A DNA stretch of 64,000 bases from Mariniblastus sp. (GCA_022447555.1 JAKVBF010000001.1:393511-457510); one strand, 5' to 3'; counted from the stretch's first letter, positions 16,112 through 25,311 are shown. The notes: generated by a model not told the origin, from the sequence alone. A program made the numbers and translations.

Positions 16112-18589
16112 CTAGTAGTCTTTACACTGAAAAATCAGGCAGGCGAAAAACAGCATGATCGCCATGAATCCAATGCCGCTCTTGAGCGGGCCCCAGGGGT
16201 CCGCTTGCTCGACCATATCTCGCAGATCCACGTCTTCACCCTGAGTCGAACCATCCGTTGCAGAAAGATGCGTCACCAGTTTGTAGAACTCACCCGGCTT
16301 GGGGCAAACTCGATAAAACGGAGCGAGTACATAGCGGTAGGTCTTGCTCAACCAGTCGCCAGCTGGGGAGAGCTGCTCTTCATTTGAGCCACTTGATAAA
16401 TTGACACGCGTCACCCGATCCGTTCGGTCGGCAATCCATAGTTGATCATCGCCCCCAAAGGCAACCGATGAGATCGTCCCCTGTCCCGGCACCTTTGCCT
16501 TGTTCATTTGAGCGTCATTTTGTCGATCCAGAATCCATAACTCTCGATTGCGATACAACATCGCAAACCAGCGTCCATCTGGCGAACCTTGCACGCTGTT
16601 GACCGGTGATTTCGTCTCGGGAGAATACTCATTTAACTCAACCAGCCTGTCTGCATCGACCGTCACCACCAAGCCATTGCCAAAGACAAGCATGATCGTA
16701 TCCCCTTGATATTCAATGGTGCAGCTCATCCGGTCGCTGAAATCGAGATTGATATCCAACGAAGCGTATCGCTGGTAACCCTGTTCATTGCGCTTGAAGA
16801 GCGTGACGGTTCCTCGATCATAAACAGCAATTTGACCGTTTTTTTGATTCACCGAAACGTACCCTTTGGAACGCACATCGACAGCAACTTGAGGTCCCAC
16901 TCGATTAAAGAAACTTTGAGGCTTGCCGGCGGTCTTAACCGCTGTTGGCTGCTCATCCTCTGCCCCCGGCAGGCTGGGCTCGGATCCCTGCTGCGCTGAC
17001 TGATCTTGCAAAAACGAATCTAACGCAGCTTGGTCAAGTTCATAAAACCCTTCCCCTGAAATCGCCAGCACGCGACCCTCAGCCAGAGACAGCCGGGTCA
17101 CGCCTGGCGGGTATTTCCCCGCTTCGACAAACTTCATTTTCGTGGCATCCGCAACATACATCTTGCGAGCCCTACCGGGACGTAACTCTTCCATACTCAG
17201 CCTCGTACCCAATAGCTGATTCGTCGCGGGATTCAACAGCGGACCCACCGGTTTGGGAAACCCTTCTGTGCCGAACATCGTCCCAATACTCAAACCGACC
17301 TGCTCCTCGGGTTTTAAGGCAGGTTCCAGCTTCGCCTGCCACGTTGCGTCAGACGCATTCCAAACCGAACCCGTTTGCAACACACCAACCGTCATCACCT
17401 CATCGGCGAGGGGGACCACATCACTGATGGCCACGCTCTTCTGTCGCGCGTCGGCTAGGTTGAACAAGAACCCGATGCCAAAACAAAATGCCCAGAACAA
17501 CAGGGTCAAAATGACCGATACCGTCGGACTCCGATACAACAGGCCCACGATGGCTGAAACCGAAAAATAGATGGCAAAGACCAGGATGTAGAGCGGTATG
17601 CTCAACAGAATTCCGCGATCCCAAACGTCCAGCGCTAGGCCCATCCACAACCAAACGCCAAAAAACAGGTAGCCTGCGCAAAGTGCAATGAACGCGCACC
17701 CGCCGATGAACTTGGAAAGGTACAGAGCCCATCTGAAAATCGGTTTACTAAGCAATAGGTTCAACGAACCGGGCTCGAACATATCGGGAATCATGTTAGC
17801 GGTTACCACGATCGCGATTAACAAACCAATCGACATCACGAACTTGTCAAAGTAAAACGGGATGACCGAAGTCAGTGTTTGAGAAAACGCTTGATGAGAT
17901 CGATACACCTGCGACAAAATATCAACTCGCCAAAACCCATAGTAAAAATCAAGGGCGGTTTCACCCTGAGTCACCTCGGGTGACAAAGCGGTCGATAACA
18001 ACAATCGATTGAAGCGTCGCTGGCGATCTGGTGACAACGAGGCGAGGCCCCGTTCCATCAAATCCTCGGCCTCGGTCGGTAGGGGACGGTTCGCCCAGTC
18101 TTCTTCGCGATAAAAACTTGGGTCCTCGATGATCTCGTTGAGCGCATCGATGAATTCACCGTATTGGCGATTCCTTCTTCTTGTTTTTGCGGAGGGCCCC
18201 GGCCCTCGATCTTGCTCGTCGACTTCCTCGTCAGCTTGCTCTTCGCCTTCTTCATCAACTTCATCCCCCGCATCACCCTGGACGAGATCCGGCAGCGTAC
18301 TCTGGATTTTTTTAGGCAACAAGTTCCAGATGCGGGCAATCGGTTTTTCATCCGCTTGGTCCTGTCGATTGACGAGCCGGTCGATAATTTTACCGGGATC
18401 ATTGACATTATTTCGACCTTGATTCGGCCCCCGCCACTCCCAGTTCAATTGCCACTCCGCTGTTTCTCTCACATGAAACGGGGCAATGGCAACCAATAAT
18501 AAAGTGATCACAAATAGCAGGACGAACAGAACTCGAGAGGCGAGTGCCGCACGGAATGAGTCTTTGATAATAGCCAAATAAGGGCGCAT
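16112..18589 (-). CDS. ABC-2 type exporter permease with inserted propeller-like domain
   Basis: 825 aa. TM1 at about 17-40 (VLFVLLFVITLLLVAIAPF), then a large cytosolic or periplasmic segment with an acidic stretch (DEEGEEQADEEVDEQD, about 113-130). Four or five helices follow at about 255-390 (MSIGLLIAIVVTANMIPD; FIGGCAFIALCAGYLFFGVWLWMGLAL; IPLYILVFAIYFSVSAIVGLLY; LTLLFWAFCFGIGFLF). Residues about 395-770 look soluble and beta-propeller-like (SPDGRWFAMLYRNRELWILDRQ; ISSVAFGGDDQLWIADRTDRV). A last helix lies near 800-820. It lies 11 bases downstream of its ATPase on the same strand. ABC-2 permeases normally lack such an insert. Substrate unknown. Confidence 0.8.
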   Translation of the reverse strand: MRPYLAIIKDSFRAALASRVLFVLLFVITLLLVAIAPFHVRETAEWQLNWEWRGPNQGRNNVNDPGKIIDRLVNRQDQADEKPIARIWNLLPKKIQSTLPDLVQGDAGDEVDEEGEEQADEEVDEQDRGPGPSAKTRRRNRQYGEFIDALNEIIEDPSFYREEDWANRPLPTEAEDLMERGLASLSPDRQRRFNRLLLSTALSPEVTQGETALDFYYGFWRVDILSQVYRSHQAFSQTLTSVIPFYFDKFVMSIGLLIAIVVTANMIPDMFEPGSLNLLLSKPIFRWALYLSKFIGGCAFIALCAGYLFFGVWLWMGLALDVWDRGILLSIPLYILVFAIYFSVSAIVGLLYRSPTVSVILTLLFWAFCFGIGFLFNLADARQKSVAISDVVPLADEVMTVGVLQTGSVWNASDATWQAKLEPALKPEEQVGLSIGTMFGTEGFPKPVGPLLNPATNQLLGTRLSMEELRPGRARKMYVADATKMKFVEAGKYPPGVTRLSLAEGRVLAISGEGFYELDQAALDSFLQDQSAQQGSEPSLPGAEDEQPTAVKTAGKPQSFFNRVGPQVAVDVRSKGYVSVNQKNGQIAVYDRGTVTLFKRNEQGYQRYASLDINLDFSDRMSCTIEYQGDTIMLVFGNGLVVTVDADRLVELNEYSPETKSPVNSVQGSPDGRWFAMLYRNRELWILDRQNDAQMNKAKVPGQGTISSVAFGGDDQLWIADRTDRVTRVNLSSGSNEEQLSPAGDWLSKTYRYVLAPFYRVCPKPGEFYKLVTHLSATDGSTQGEDVDLRDMVEQADPWGPLKSGIGFMAIMLFFACLIFQCKDY

Positions 18590-18600
18590 AAAACTTCCTG

Positions 18601-19623
18601 TTAGGTTTTTGCTTTGGAGTCTTTTACGATTTCCAAAAACGCGTCTTCTAGGGAGACCTGATTCCGCACTAGCTCGACAACACTGACGTCATTCTTTCGC
18701 AGCGCATCCATCAGTTGATCCGTCGCGGCTTGGTCCGCAGACTGAACCCGCACTGAAAATTCGTTTTCGCCCGGCTGACTCAGAATTTCAAAGGCTCGCC
18801 CTTGAAAACTTTGGTTCACCGCATTCGGGTCGCCCAAGACCGTGATGTCCACACTGGCTGCACTGTCGGCCTGTCCCGCGAGGCCTTCGACAAAGCTGCC
18901 GATCTCATCGACCGCTCCGCTGTAACGCAAATGGCCACGGTCCAAAATAGCAACGCGTTTACAAATCATCTCGACTTCATGCAAAAGGTGACTGTTAAGA
19001 AAAATGGTCACACCCTTATCCGCCAGCTTGTGAATGATATCCCGCATCTCTGCCCGAGCTCCGGGGTCGAGGCCGTCTGTGGGTTCGTCGAGAACAACCA
19101 GCTGGGGCTCATGCAAGAGTGTCTGCGCCAGACCCAACCGCTGCAACATCCCTTTGGAATATTGCCTGCAACGATCTTTGGCGCGATCTGCAAGGCCCAC
19201 TAGCTCGAGTAATTCATCCCGCTTTTGACGCACCACTCGGTTCGAGACATTGCTTAAATTCCCGTAGCACTCCAAGGCGGTGTAGGCGTTCATGTGTGGC
19301 GGGATTCGCAAGTGTTCCGGCAGATATCCCACCATGCGCCGGCCGGCCCGACTTCCGGCCGGGTACCCCATCATCGAAGCCCGACCCCCGGTCTTTGAGA
19401 TAATGCCCAGCATGATTTTTAGGAAGGTCGTTTTGCCGGCGCCATTAGGGCCAAGCAACCCGTAGATTTCACCCCGTTTCACCTCAAAGGAGACCTCGCT
19501 CAACGCTTTGAATCGTTTGCGAAAGATGAGACCTTCGGAGTAGGTTTTGCTAAGTGATTCAACCTGAATCGCGGGAGATTCGATCATTCGTAAGATGCCA
19601 TGGTCAAATAAAGTGGAGTCCAT
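18601..19623 (-). CDS. ABC transporter ATP-binding protein (ABC-2 exporter)
   Basis: 340 aa from MDSTLFDHG at 19623; MIESPAIQVES at 19587 is another candidate. The longer frame to 19761 begins with a basic non-family segment. Walker A GPNGAGKTT, signature YSKGMLQRLGLAQ, Walker B LVVLDEPTDGLDP and switch His NSHLLHE are all intact, so it should hydrolyse ATP. Residues 225-340 form the extra C-terminal domain seen in Nod/Nat/CcmA-type exporters (LGDPNAVNQSF...NDVSVVELVRNQVSLEDAFLEIV). It is co-transcribed with the permease. Confidence 0.9.
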   Translation of the reverse strand: MDSTLFDHGILRMIESPAIQVESLSKTYSEGLIFRKRFKALSEVSFEVKRGEIYGLLGPNGAGKTTFLKIMLGIISKTGGRASMMGYPAGSRAGRRMVGYLPEHLRIPPHMNAYTALECYGNLSNVSNRVVRQKRDELLELVGLADRAKDRCRQYSKGMLQRLGLAQTLLHEPQLVVLDEPTDGLDPGARAEMRDIIHKLADKGVTIFLNSHLLHEVEMICKRVAILDRGHLRYSGAVDEIGSFVEGLAGQADSAASVDITVLGDPNAVNQSFQGRAFEILSQPGENEFSVRVQSADQAATDQLMDALRKNDVSVVELVRNQVSLEDAFLEIVKDSKAKT

Positions 19624-19797
19624 TACCGCTGGCTTTCCGCTGACCCAAACGAGTCCGATGGAAAACCGTAGCGGAAGGCCTAGCCTTCGCCGGCGTTTTG
19701 CCCGATTATAGACAGTAACGGGCCTGCTTAATATCGCTGCTGTCCAAAAGAATACCTTCAAGTTGGTTACCCGGTTTCAGAGAATCCGATCAGGCCC

Positions 19798-20913
19798 ATG
19801 GCACTTCACAACGACGATCATTCGGATTCCCCACTAAAACCTGATGGGGATCACCAGACAGATGAGCAACAAACCCTGCTGTTCGAGTCATCTCCCTATG
19901 GCAATCTCGATGCAATGGTTCAGCACGACGACCATTCGGTCTATTTTTACCTGAACGGTCCCAGCCCATTTGGAACGCGGGCCTGTTGGGTGCGAAACCT
20001 TGAAACCGGGCCCTATATTCTAGATACCGAGGCGATGAAGCGTGGCCAAACTCCGATGATGCCGCGCACTCACTGCACCACACCCTTGGCGCTCCCGCTT
20101 CCAGATCCGGAAACGCTAAACGTTATCTGGCTGGAGGAAGGTAATGGCGCGGCATTACTGGAAAATAATCAGGCCATTGCATTCATTCCACCTTGGAGCG
20201 GAGTGGACGGATTTCATGGTTATGCGGCGGCCTGCTCCGCAGAAAATGAACTTTGCTGGCCAATGCCACCCACGGCCCAACTGCACCAACGGTTGGCGCG
20301 ATCCGCCGAATTCTGGCTCTCTTTTCAGGATGAAACCGACAATCTCTTCCAGCAATTACAGCGCCAGTTGCTACACCTTTTCAATGAACGGTTCGGAACG
20401 GAGACACCAGGCAATTACTTTTCGATTGATGGGGGCGAATTCCCACCGCGAGGGCTCTCGCTGTATGCGGGCGACCAAGGGATTGTTGGAACCACAATCG
20501 GGATGTCGCTGTGCCCTCAGCCTAACGTCGAGTTGAATGCTGAAACACCCGCTGCCTTTCGACGCGTTGAGCTCGGATTGCAATTCAAAACAGCACGAAA
20601 TCTGGAAGCATTCGAGCCGGTGTGGCAAGCCTTGGGAGGCCTAGCCGCTTACCCATGGCAACGACTGACCTGGCTCGGCTCAGGCCACACGGTCCCATTC
20701 AACGCATTTGCCGAGCTACTGGGAAAAGAATATCGATACGCCTTGCTGGTCAGCGATCAACAACAGCCGCAACCCGTCGACCTACCACCATTCCGAGGTG
20801 ATCCCACCAATCTGCTGTGGCTGGTACCGATCACCGAAACGCAACGTGAGCAACTGGCTAGTGGCGATCTTGCAATCAGCGACATCAACACCAACGCATG
20901 CATCGAAGCTTGA
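19798..20913 (+). CDS. Suppressor-of-fused (SUFU) domain protein
   Basis: 371 aa, cytosolic. The C-terminal part (about 195-355) carries the SUFU-like pattern: YFSIDGGEFPPRGLSLY, RVELGLQF, YPWQRLTWLGSGHTVPF, LLGKEYRYALLVSD, LPPFRGDPTNLLWLVPITETQREQL. The N-terminal half is Asp/His rich with a GPSPFGTRACWVRN segment. In bacteria SUFU-like proteins are proposed immunity or scaffold proteins in polymorphic-toxin loci; no toxin gene is adjacent here. It is divergent from the ABC exporter (ATPase start 175 bases away). Confidence 0.75.
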   Translation: MALHNDDHSDSPLKPDGDHQTDEQQTLLFESSPYGNLDAMVQHDDHSVYFYLNGPSPFGTRACWVRNLETGPYILDTEAMKRGQTPMMPRTHCTTPLALPLPDPETLNVIWLEEGNGAALLENNQAIAFIPPWSGVDGFHGYAAACSAENELCWPMPPTAQLHQRLARSAEFWLSFQDETDNLFQQLQRQLLHLFNERFGTETPGNYFSIDGGEFPPRGLSLYAGDQGIVGTTIGMSLCPQPNVELNAETPAAFRRVELGLQFKTARNLEAFEPVWQALGGLAAYPWQRLTWLGSGHTVPFNAFAELLGKEYRYALLVSDQQQPQPVDLPPFRGDPTNLLWLVPITETQREQLASGDLAISDINTNACIEA

Positions 20914-20947
20914 CCGTCAATCAGATATCAAAATCGAGGCGATCCAC

Positions 20948-21823
20948 TTAGGGCAACGAGGCGGGAGCGGCCGTCCAAAGGGGCAACCGGCTGCGATCCG
21001 ATACGACCACACCCCCCGGCTTTTCAATGGTGACTGCGAATAAAACCGGTTCATTGCCAACATGAAGTTTGGCATTGATCGGAATGTATTCATCCGACTT
21101 CGTAATGTTGAAGACGCCACCGTCGATCGGATGTGCTTGGTCGCCCGACTCGAAAATCCACAGCTGGTACTGCTCCTGCAAGGGATCATTCACGGGCAAG
21201 CCTGTGAATCGCATGACACCACGTTGAGCCGATTGATCCCAAACGAGATCACCCGTTGCACCCAATCCGGTCTCGTCCGCATCATTCGGACCTCGATACC
21301 AAGTCGGTCGGCTGTAGGACTGCCCCAGTTCGGCGCCGAGTCTCTGGTACTCCTGTTGCGCGCTGACCGGAAGCACTTGGGCGACCCCCGATCCCGCCTG
21401 ATTGGGAACGGGCTCCATGATTCCGTCAAGATTCACAAGCAAGATGACCACACAAGCCGCCGCAACCAAGAAGCTGGCCACCTCGCGCCATCTCGGAGCG
21501 GTCGTCAGAATCCGCCGCCGCTCAACCCTGTTACTAGCGGGTACCGCGGATGAGTGACCTTGATTACCGGGCAATTGGTCTAATTCCCGACCGGCCGAAA
21601 CCAATAGTCGATCACGCAATGCCCGGGGCATTCCAACTTGAGCCTGCTCGTAAAACGCTAGATCGGCCGCGGCAGCGGCAAGTTCGAACATATCTGCCTC
21701 ACTCGGACTTCGCCCCTCAGAGCCGTATTGTTCGAGCTCACTCCATTCTGACGGGGCCAAGCCTACCGTTGCATTGTCTACTAATAGCTCGATCAGCCGT
21801 ACGTTGCGGTCAGGGTGCATCAT
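20948..21823 (-). CDS. RskA-type anti-sigma factor
   Basis: 291 aa. The N-terminal cytosolic region (1-100) includes ELAAAAADLAFYEQ and probably binds the sigma factor. One membrane helix lies at about 115-131 (VASFLVAAACVVILLVNL). The extracytoplasmic C-terminal domain is the RskA/anti-sigma-K domain: TGDLVWDQSAQRGVMRFTGLP, EQYQLWIFE, DGGVFNI, PVLFAVTIEKPGGVVVSDRSRL. The start overlaps the stop of the upstream sigma gene by 4 bases (ATGA), indicating translational coupling. It should hold the sigma factor inactive until proteolysed. Confidence 0.9.
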   Translation of the reverse strand: MMHPDRNVRLIELLVDNATVGLAPSEWSELEQYGSEGRSPSEADMFELAAAAADLAFYEQAQVGMPRALRDRLLVSAGRELDQLPGNQGHSSAVPASNRVERRRILTTAPRWREVASFLVAAACVVILLVNLDGIMEPVPNQAGSGVAQVLPVSAQQEYQRLGAELGQSYSRPTWYRGPNDADETGLGATGDLVWDQSAQRGVMRFTGLPVNDPLQEQYQLWIFESGDQAHPIDGGVFNITKSDEYIPINAKLHVGNEPVLFAVTIEKPGGVVVSDRSRLPLWTAAPASLP

Positions 21824-22455
21824 GATTCGGCCCCTTCGCGATAAGTCTCTTGGGCGTCAATCAAACGTGACGCGGGATGTAACGACTGACGTAGCTTTAA
21901 TAATCCACGCCGGATATGTGTTTTCACAGTTCCCAACGAAAGGCCAGTCGCCTCGGAAATCCGCGTGTGCGTCATCCCGTCATAAATCGACATACGAATC
22001 ACCTTCCGTTGATCCTCCGGCAGTTCGTCAAGCAACTTTGCAGCCTTGGCCGCTTCGTCCTTTAACTCGGCCTGCTCGGGACCACTACGTTCTTTTGAGT
22101 CCATCCGCTCAAACTCATACTCACTCGGCGTTGGCCAGGATTTACGACGGCTGATATCGATTAATCTTCGACGGGCGATCATGGCGACAAATGTTTTTTC
22201 CGCAGCCACTTTAGGATCAAACCTCTCGGCTGATTTCCAAAGATGGACAAAAATATCCTGGACCGCATCTTCGGCGGCCTGAACATCCGGAGAAAATCGT
22301 CGCGCCAAAGACCAAACCAATCCCCCGTACTGATTGATACAATCAGCGACCGCGGCAGATTGACCGGAGGCGACGCGATGCAAAATCGGAGGTTCGGCCG
22401 GCAAAGAGCTTCGTCCTTGACGTAGGGGATTCGGATAGTTAAGTGCGATGGACAA
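21820..22455 (-). CDS. ECF sigma factor (SigK/RpoE-like)
   Basis: 211 aa. Sigma region 2 at about 40-105 (CINQYGGLVWSLARRFSPD; AEDAVQDIFVHLWKSAERFDP; TFVAMIARRRLIDISRR). Region 4 at about 140-195 (LDELPEDQRKVIRMSIYDGMTHTRISEATGLSLGTVKTHIRRGLLKLRQ) with a helix-turn-helix. It precedes and overlaps its RskA anti-sigma gene. A FAS1 gene lies upstream on the same strand across a terminator-like hairpin, recalling the actinobacterial sigK-rskA-FAS1 association. Confidence 0.92.
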   Translation of the reverse strand: MSIALNYPNPLRQGRSSLPAEPPILHRVASGQSAAVADCINQYGGLVWSLARRFSPDVQAAEDAVQDIFVHLWKSAERFDPKVAAEKTFVAMIARRRLIDISRRKSWPTPSEYEFERMDSKERSGPEQAELKDEAAKAAKLLDELPEDQRKVIRMSIYDGMTHTRISEATGLSLGTVKTHIRRGLLKLRQSLHPASRLIDAQETYREGAES

Positions 22456-22482
22456 CCTAAACTACCATAAGTTAGGGGTTAC

Positions 22483-22512
22483 AAAAACGCGTCGCCCAAA
22501 ATTTGGGCGACG
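22483..22512 (-). terminator. Terminator/attenuator between FAS1 and sigma genes
   Basis: A perfect 11-bp inverted repeat (22490-22500 with 22502-22512, one-base centre, so the real loop is 3-5 nt) is followed on the minus strand by T5. It would end the FAS1 transcript while allowing some read-through into the sigma gene 28 bases further. Confidence 0.7.
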
Positions 22513-22548
22513 TCGATAAAATCATGTTTTCGAAAGTCTCGAAGCCTA

Positions 22549-23490
22549 CTATTTAGGCATGATCACTGTGTCGATGACGTGAATGACGCCGTTGGCACAC
22601 TCAATGTCGGTGGCTACCACTTTGGCACCATCAACCATGACGTTTCCGTCTTTTGTCATGATCGCAACATTCGAGCCTTGAGCCGTTTTCGCTGAATCCA
22701 GATTCACGACGTCTGCAGCCATGACTTTTCCGGGGACCACGTGGTAAGTCAGTATCGCGGTTAATTTGCCTTTGTTTTCTGGCTTGAGCAAATCTGCGAT
22801 GGCGGCTTTGGGCAGCTTAGCAAAGGCGTCGTCGGTAGGAGCAAATACAGTGAAGGGACCGTCTCCCTTCAGTGTGTCAACCAAGCCGGCCGCTTTGACA
22901 GCAGCAACCAGTGTGTTGAAGCTTCCGGCACCAACAGCCGTGTCGACAATGTCCTTCGGTGCTGGTGGCATCAGAACCGTATCAATCACGTGGATCACGC
23001 CATTGCTGCACATGATGTCTGTTTTGAGCACCTTGGCGTTATTGATCATCACCCCTTTGTCTGAAACCTTCACGTTGACATCAGCGCCCTCTACCGTCTT
23101 GGCTTTCTTCACCTTCACTACGTCGGCGGCTGTCACTTTGCCAGGCACCACGTGGTAGGTCAGGATCGCAGCCAGTTTCTCTTTGTTTTCGGGCTTGAGA
23201 AGATCAGCGATCGCTGCTTTGGGAATCTTTGCAAATGCTTCGTCAGTCGGAGCAAAAACAGTTAAAGGACCTTTACTCTGAAGTGTTTCGACCAACCCTG
23301 CGGCTTTGGCCGCTGCGACCAATGTCTTGAAACTACCGGCGCCCACGGCGGTCGCGACGATATCCTGCTCTTGAGAGGCGGAGGTCGACGCGAAAGAAGC
23401 ATTTTGTTGTTTTTTACACTGCTGGGCGAAAGCCATGTTGGCCGTTGCCAAAATCGCCAAGATTGCCAATGTCAGGGTCATTTTCTTCAT
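22549..23490 (-). CDS. Secreted protein with two FAS1 (fasciclin) domains
   Basis: 313 aa. Signal peptide at residues 1-22 ([19 protein letters not shown]). Two FAS1 domains at about 45-172 and 183-312, each with the H1/H2 blocks: [20 protein letters not shown] and [11 protein letters not shown]...[14 protein letters not shown] in the first; [20 protein letters not shown] and the same ending in the second. The two domains are nearly identical over long stretches ([19 protein letters not shown]), indicating recent internal duplication. FAS1 domains mediate cell-surface or matrix adhesion. The neighbouring SigK/RskA pair suggests ECF control. Confidence 0.92.
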   Translation of the reverse strand: MKKMTLTLAILAILATANMAFAQQCKKQQNASFASTSASQEQDIVATAVGAGSFKTLVAAAKAAGLVETLQSKGPLTVFAPTDEAFAKIPKAAIADLLKPENKEKLAAILTYHVVPGKVTAADVVKVKKAKTVEGADVNVKVSDKGVMINNAKVLKTDIMCSNGVIHVIDTVLMPPAPKDIVDTAVGAGSFNTLVAAVKAAGLVDTLKGDGPFTVFAPTDDAFAKLPKAAIADLLKPENKGKLTAILTYHVVPGKVMAADVVNLDSAKTAQGSNVAIMTKDGNVMVDGAKVVATDIECANGVIHVIDTVIMPK

Positions 23491-23727
23491 TTTGTTCTCT
23501 CTTGTTTAAAACGTTGTGTGTTTCACTAATTCGTTTTGAATTGATGGTTTTTTCAGCTGATAAAGGAGTTTTCGCAGCGTTTCCCCAATTGGATTCAACC
23601 GATAAAAAAATTTCTGCGAATTTAACAAGCCTATTCATTGCCTAGATGGGTTCGCGGAACTCTTCGCTGCTCCGGCTTTCCCTTTAAGGCCGTTCTTTTC
23701 AGTCGGAACAATCGAGACTACTTCCTG

Positions 23728-24359
23728 ATGCCCAACAACACTGACTCCAGCTGCTTGGCTGCCGACAGCTGGCCTCAAATCGACTTTGCCTGGGTGGCAG
23801 CGTCAAATGATCCCGGGATCTGGGAGAAAATCGTCGAACGATACTCTCGGTTGATTGACTACTGGGGATTGAAATACGGCGTTCCCTATCTGGAGCTGGA
23901 TAACCTTCGACAAGAAGTTTTTACCCGGCTGTCCCGGTCGGTAGGCCGTTTCCACCCCCACGATGGGGAGCGATCGTTCTTACCCTTCTTCAAGACGATC
24001 ACTCGCAATCAGATCGTCTCCGAATTTCGGAAAAATGACCTGCAGATGCGCTGCCGCGCAACGGATCACGAAACACTAGCCTCGATCCCGCAGAAAAACA
24101 GTTCTGTAGACCAGACTGATGTATCAGAAGAAAAAGCAGCGATTTACAAACAGGTCATGGCTTTGATTTCCAAGAATTAACCAAAACAACACGTCTTGAT
24201 CAACAACACGTCTCGATCTTTACTGAATACGTCATCCAACAGCGTCAACCTTCGGATATTGCCGAGGAACTTGGCGTCTCGACCAATGTGGTTTACCAAG
24301 TCCGCGCGCGAATACTGAATGATCTGCGTGTTCAATTTGGAGACGAAGCGGCACCCTAA
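23728..24359 (+). pseudogene. ECF sigma factor with a frameshift between regions 2 and 4
   Basis: From MPNNTDSSCLAADS at 23728 the frame encodes sigma region 2 (IWEKIVERYSRLIDYWGLKYG; LDNLRQEVFTRLSRSV; FFKTITRNQIVSEFRKN), then stops at 24180 after ALISKN. Shifting to the -1 frame near 24150 restores the family: GFDFQELTKTTRLDQQHVSIF, then IQQRQPSDIAEELGVSTNVVYQVRARIL, i.e. region 4 and its helix-turn-helix, ending at TAA 24357-24359. So a single-base event (or sequencing error) splits one gene. No canonical slippery heptamer was found at the switch. This is the planctomycete ECF type often encoded before a Ser/Thr kinase gene. Confidence 0.8.
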
Positions 24360-24363
24360 CTCG

Positions 24364-24492
24364 ATGGTCAGATTAGCCCGCCAGCTCACTCGACGAGCGC
24401 TTCACCAGCCCGAAGACAAACAGAGCGGTTTTATCTCTCCATTTGCAGTTCCTGATCTGGGCTGTTATTTTGAGGTGCTCAGTCAAATCTGA
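24364..24492 (+). pseudogene. Possible N-terminal remnant of a Ser/Thr kinase gene
   Basis: 42-codon ORF starting 5 bases after the sigma reading frame. Its end, FISPFAVPDLGCYFEVLSQI, resembles the segment just before the kinase P-loop in planctomycete kinases (FLxPPxxPDxLGRLGxYRVLxxLG), then stops. The usual ECF-kinase gene order makes a truncated kinase plausible. The match is weak and rests on memory. Confidence 0.3.
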
Positions 24493-24531
24493 ATGACCCA
24501 TCAACTTTTACCCCGCTGAATGAGTGAAAAA

Positions 24532-25311
24532 ATGAATCTCCCTTTGCAATCCACCCGCTGTCTGACTTACCTCATCGTGTGCGGGCTAACGGTGATAACC
24601 AACACAACGATGGCTCAGGATAAGGTGACAGCCGAAGACGTCATCAAAATGCACATTAAACAACTCGGGGGTGAGGAAAAGCTGAAATCGATCAAAACGA
24701 TCGAGACCCAATCGGTCATGCTCCTTCCGGGGCCCACCGGTGACATGGAAGCTGAGGTGGATCAAATTCAGGACGGTAATAAATTTCTGATGGTTATGAA
24801 TCTCCCCGGTTTGGGCGAAATTCAGCAAGGATCTGATGGAAAACACTTCTGGACGGTCAACCCATTTCAGGGTGACAAACTCATGGATAAGGAAGAGATG
24901 GCAATGGCGAAAGAGCAATTCTCCAGCCCTTTCCCAGCCCTCCAGTGGCTGAAAGGATATGACGGAAAAATCACCATGAAAGGTGAAGAAGACGTGGATG
25001 GGACTCAGTGCTACAAACTGGAATTCGCCCCCTCGGCGGGTACCCCCATGACTCGCTTTTTCGCCGTCGACTCGGGAAAAATGCTCCGCATGGATGCCGT
25101 TCAAAAAGGACCGGCCGGCGAAGTGAAGGTCGAAGTCTATCCTTCTGATTTCAAAGAGGTCGACGGCATTTCAGTCCCCTTCAAACAGGTCACCTCGATG
25201 GAGCAAGGAGAGCTAACTATGGAAGTGGACTCGATCAAGTTCAACGAGGAAATCAGCGCCAGTAAATTCAAATTACCAACCTCCATTCAAAAACTGGTGG
25301 ATGATAAGTAA
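24532..25311 (+). CDS. Exported LolA-like lipoprotein-sorting family protein
   Basis: About 259 aa from MNLPLQSTRC at 24532; ATG 24520 is the alternative start. Signal peptide CLTYLIVCGLTVITNTTMAQ. The mature part opens with VTAEDVIKMHIKQLGGEEKLKSIKTI, the usual start of LolA-like/outer-membrane lipoprotein-sorting proteins. Beta strands follow (GLGEIQQGSDGKHFWTVNP; GTQCYKLEFAP; EVYPSDFKEVDGISVPFKQ). Probably a periplasmic lipid- or lipoprotein-binding half-barrel. It stands alone between two convergent regions. Confidence 0.7.
   Translation: MNLPLQSTRCLTYLIVCGLTVITNTTMAQDKVTAEDVIKMHIKQLGGEEKLKSIKTIETQSVMLLPGPTGDMEAEVDQIQDGNKFLMVMNLPGLGEIQQGSDGKHFWTVNPFQGDKLMDKEEMAMAKEQFSSPFPALQWLKGYDGKITMKGEEDVDGTQCYKLEFAPSAGTPMTRFFAVDSGKMLRMDAVQKGPAGEVKVEVYPSDFKEVDGISVPFKQVTSMEQGELTMEVDSIKFNEEISASKFKLPTSIQKLVDDK

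Noticed and set aside
17253..17570. Plus-strand ORFs antisense to the ABC-2 permease and other long genes
   Set aside because: They mirror the coding frame of strong minus-strand genes and have no domains of their own.
24140..24180. Programmed -1 frameshift in the ECF sigma gene
   Set aside because: No X-XXY-YYZ slippery heptamer or downstream pseudoknot visible; mutation or sequencing error is simpler.
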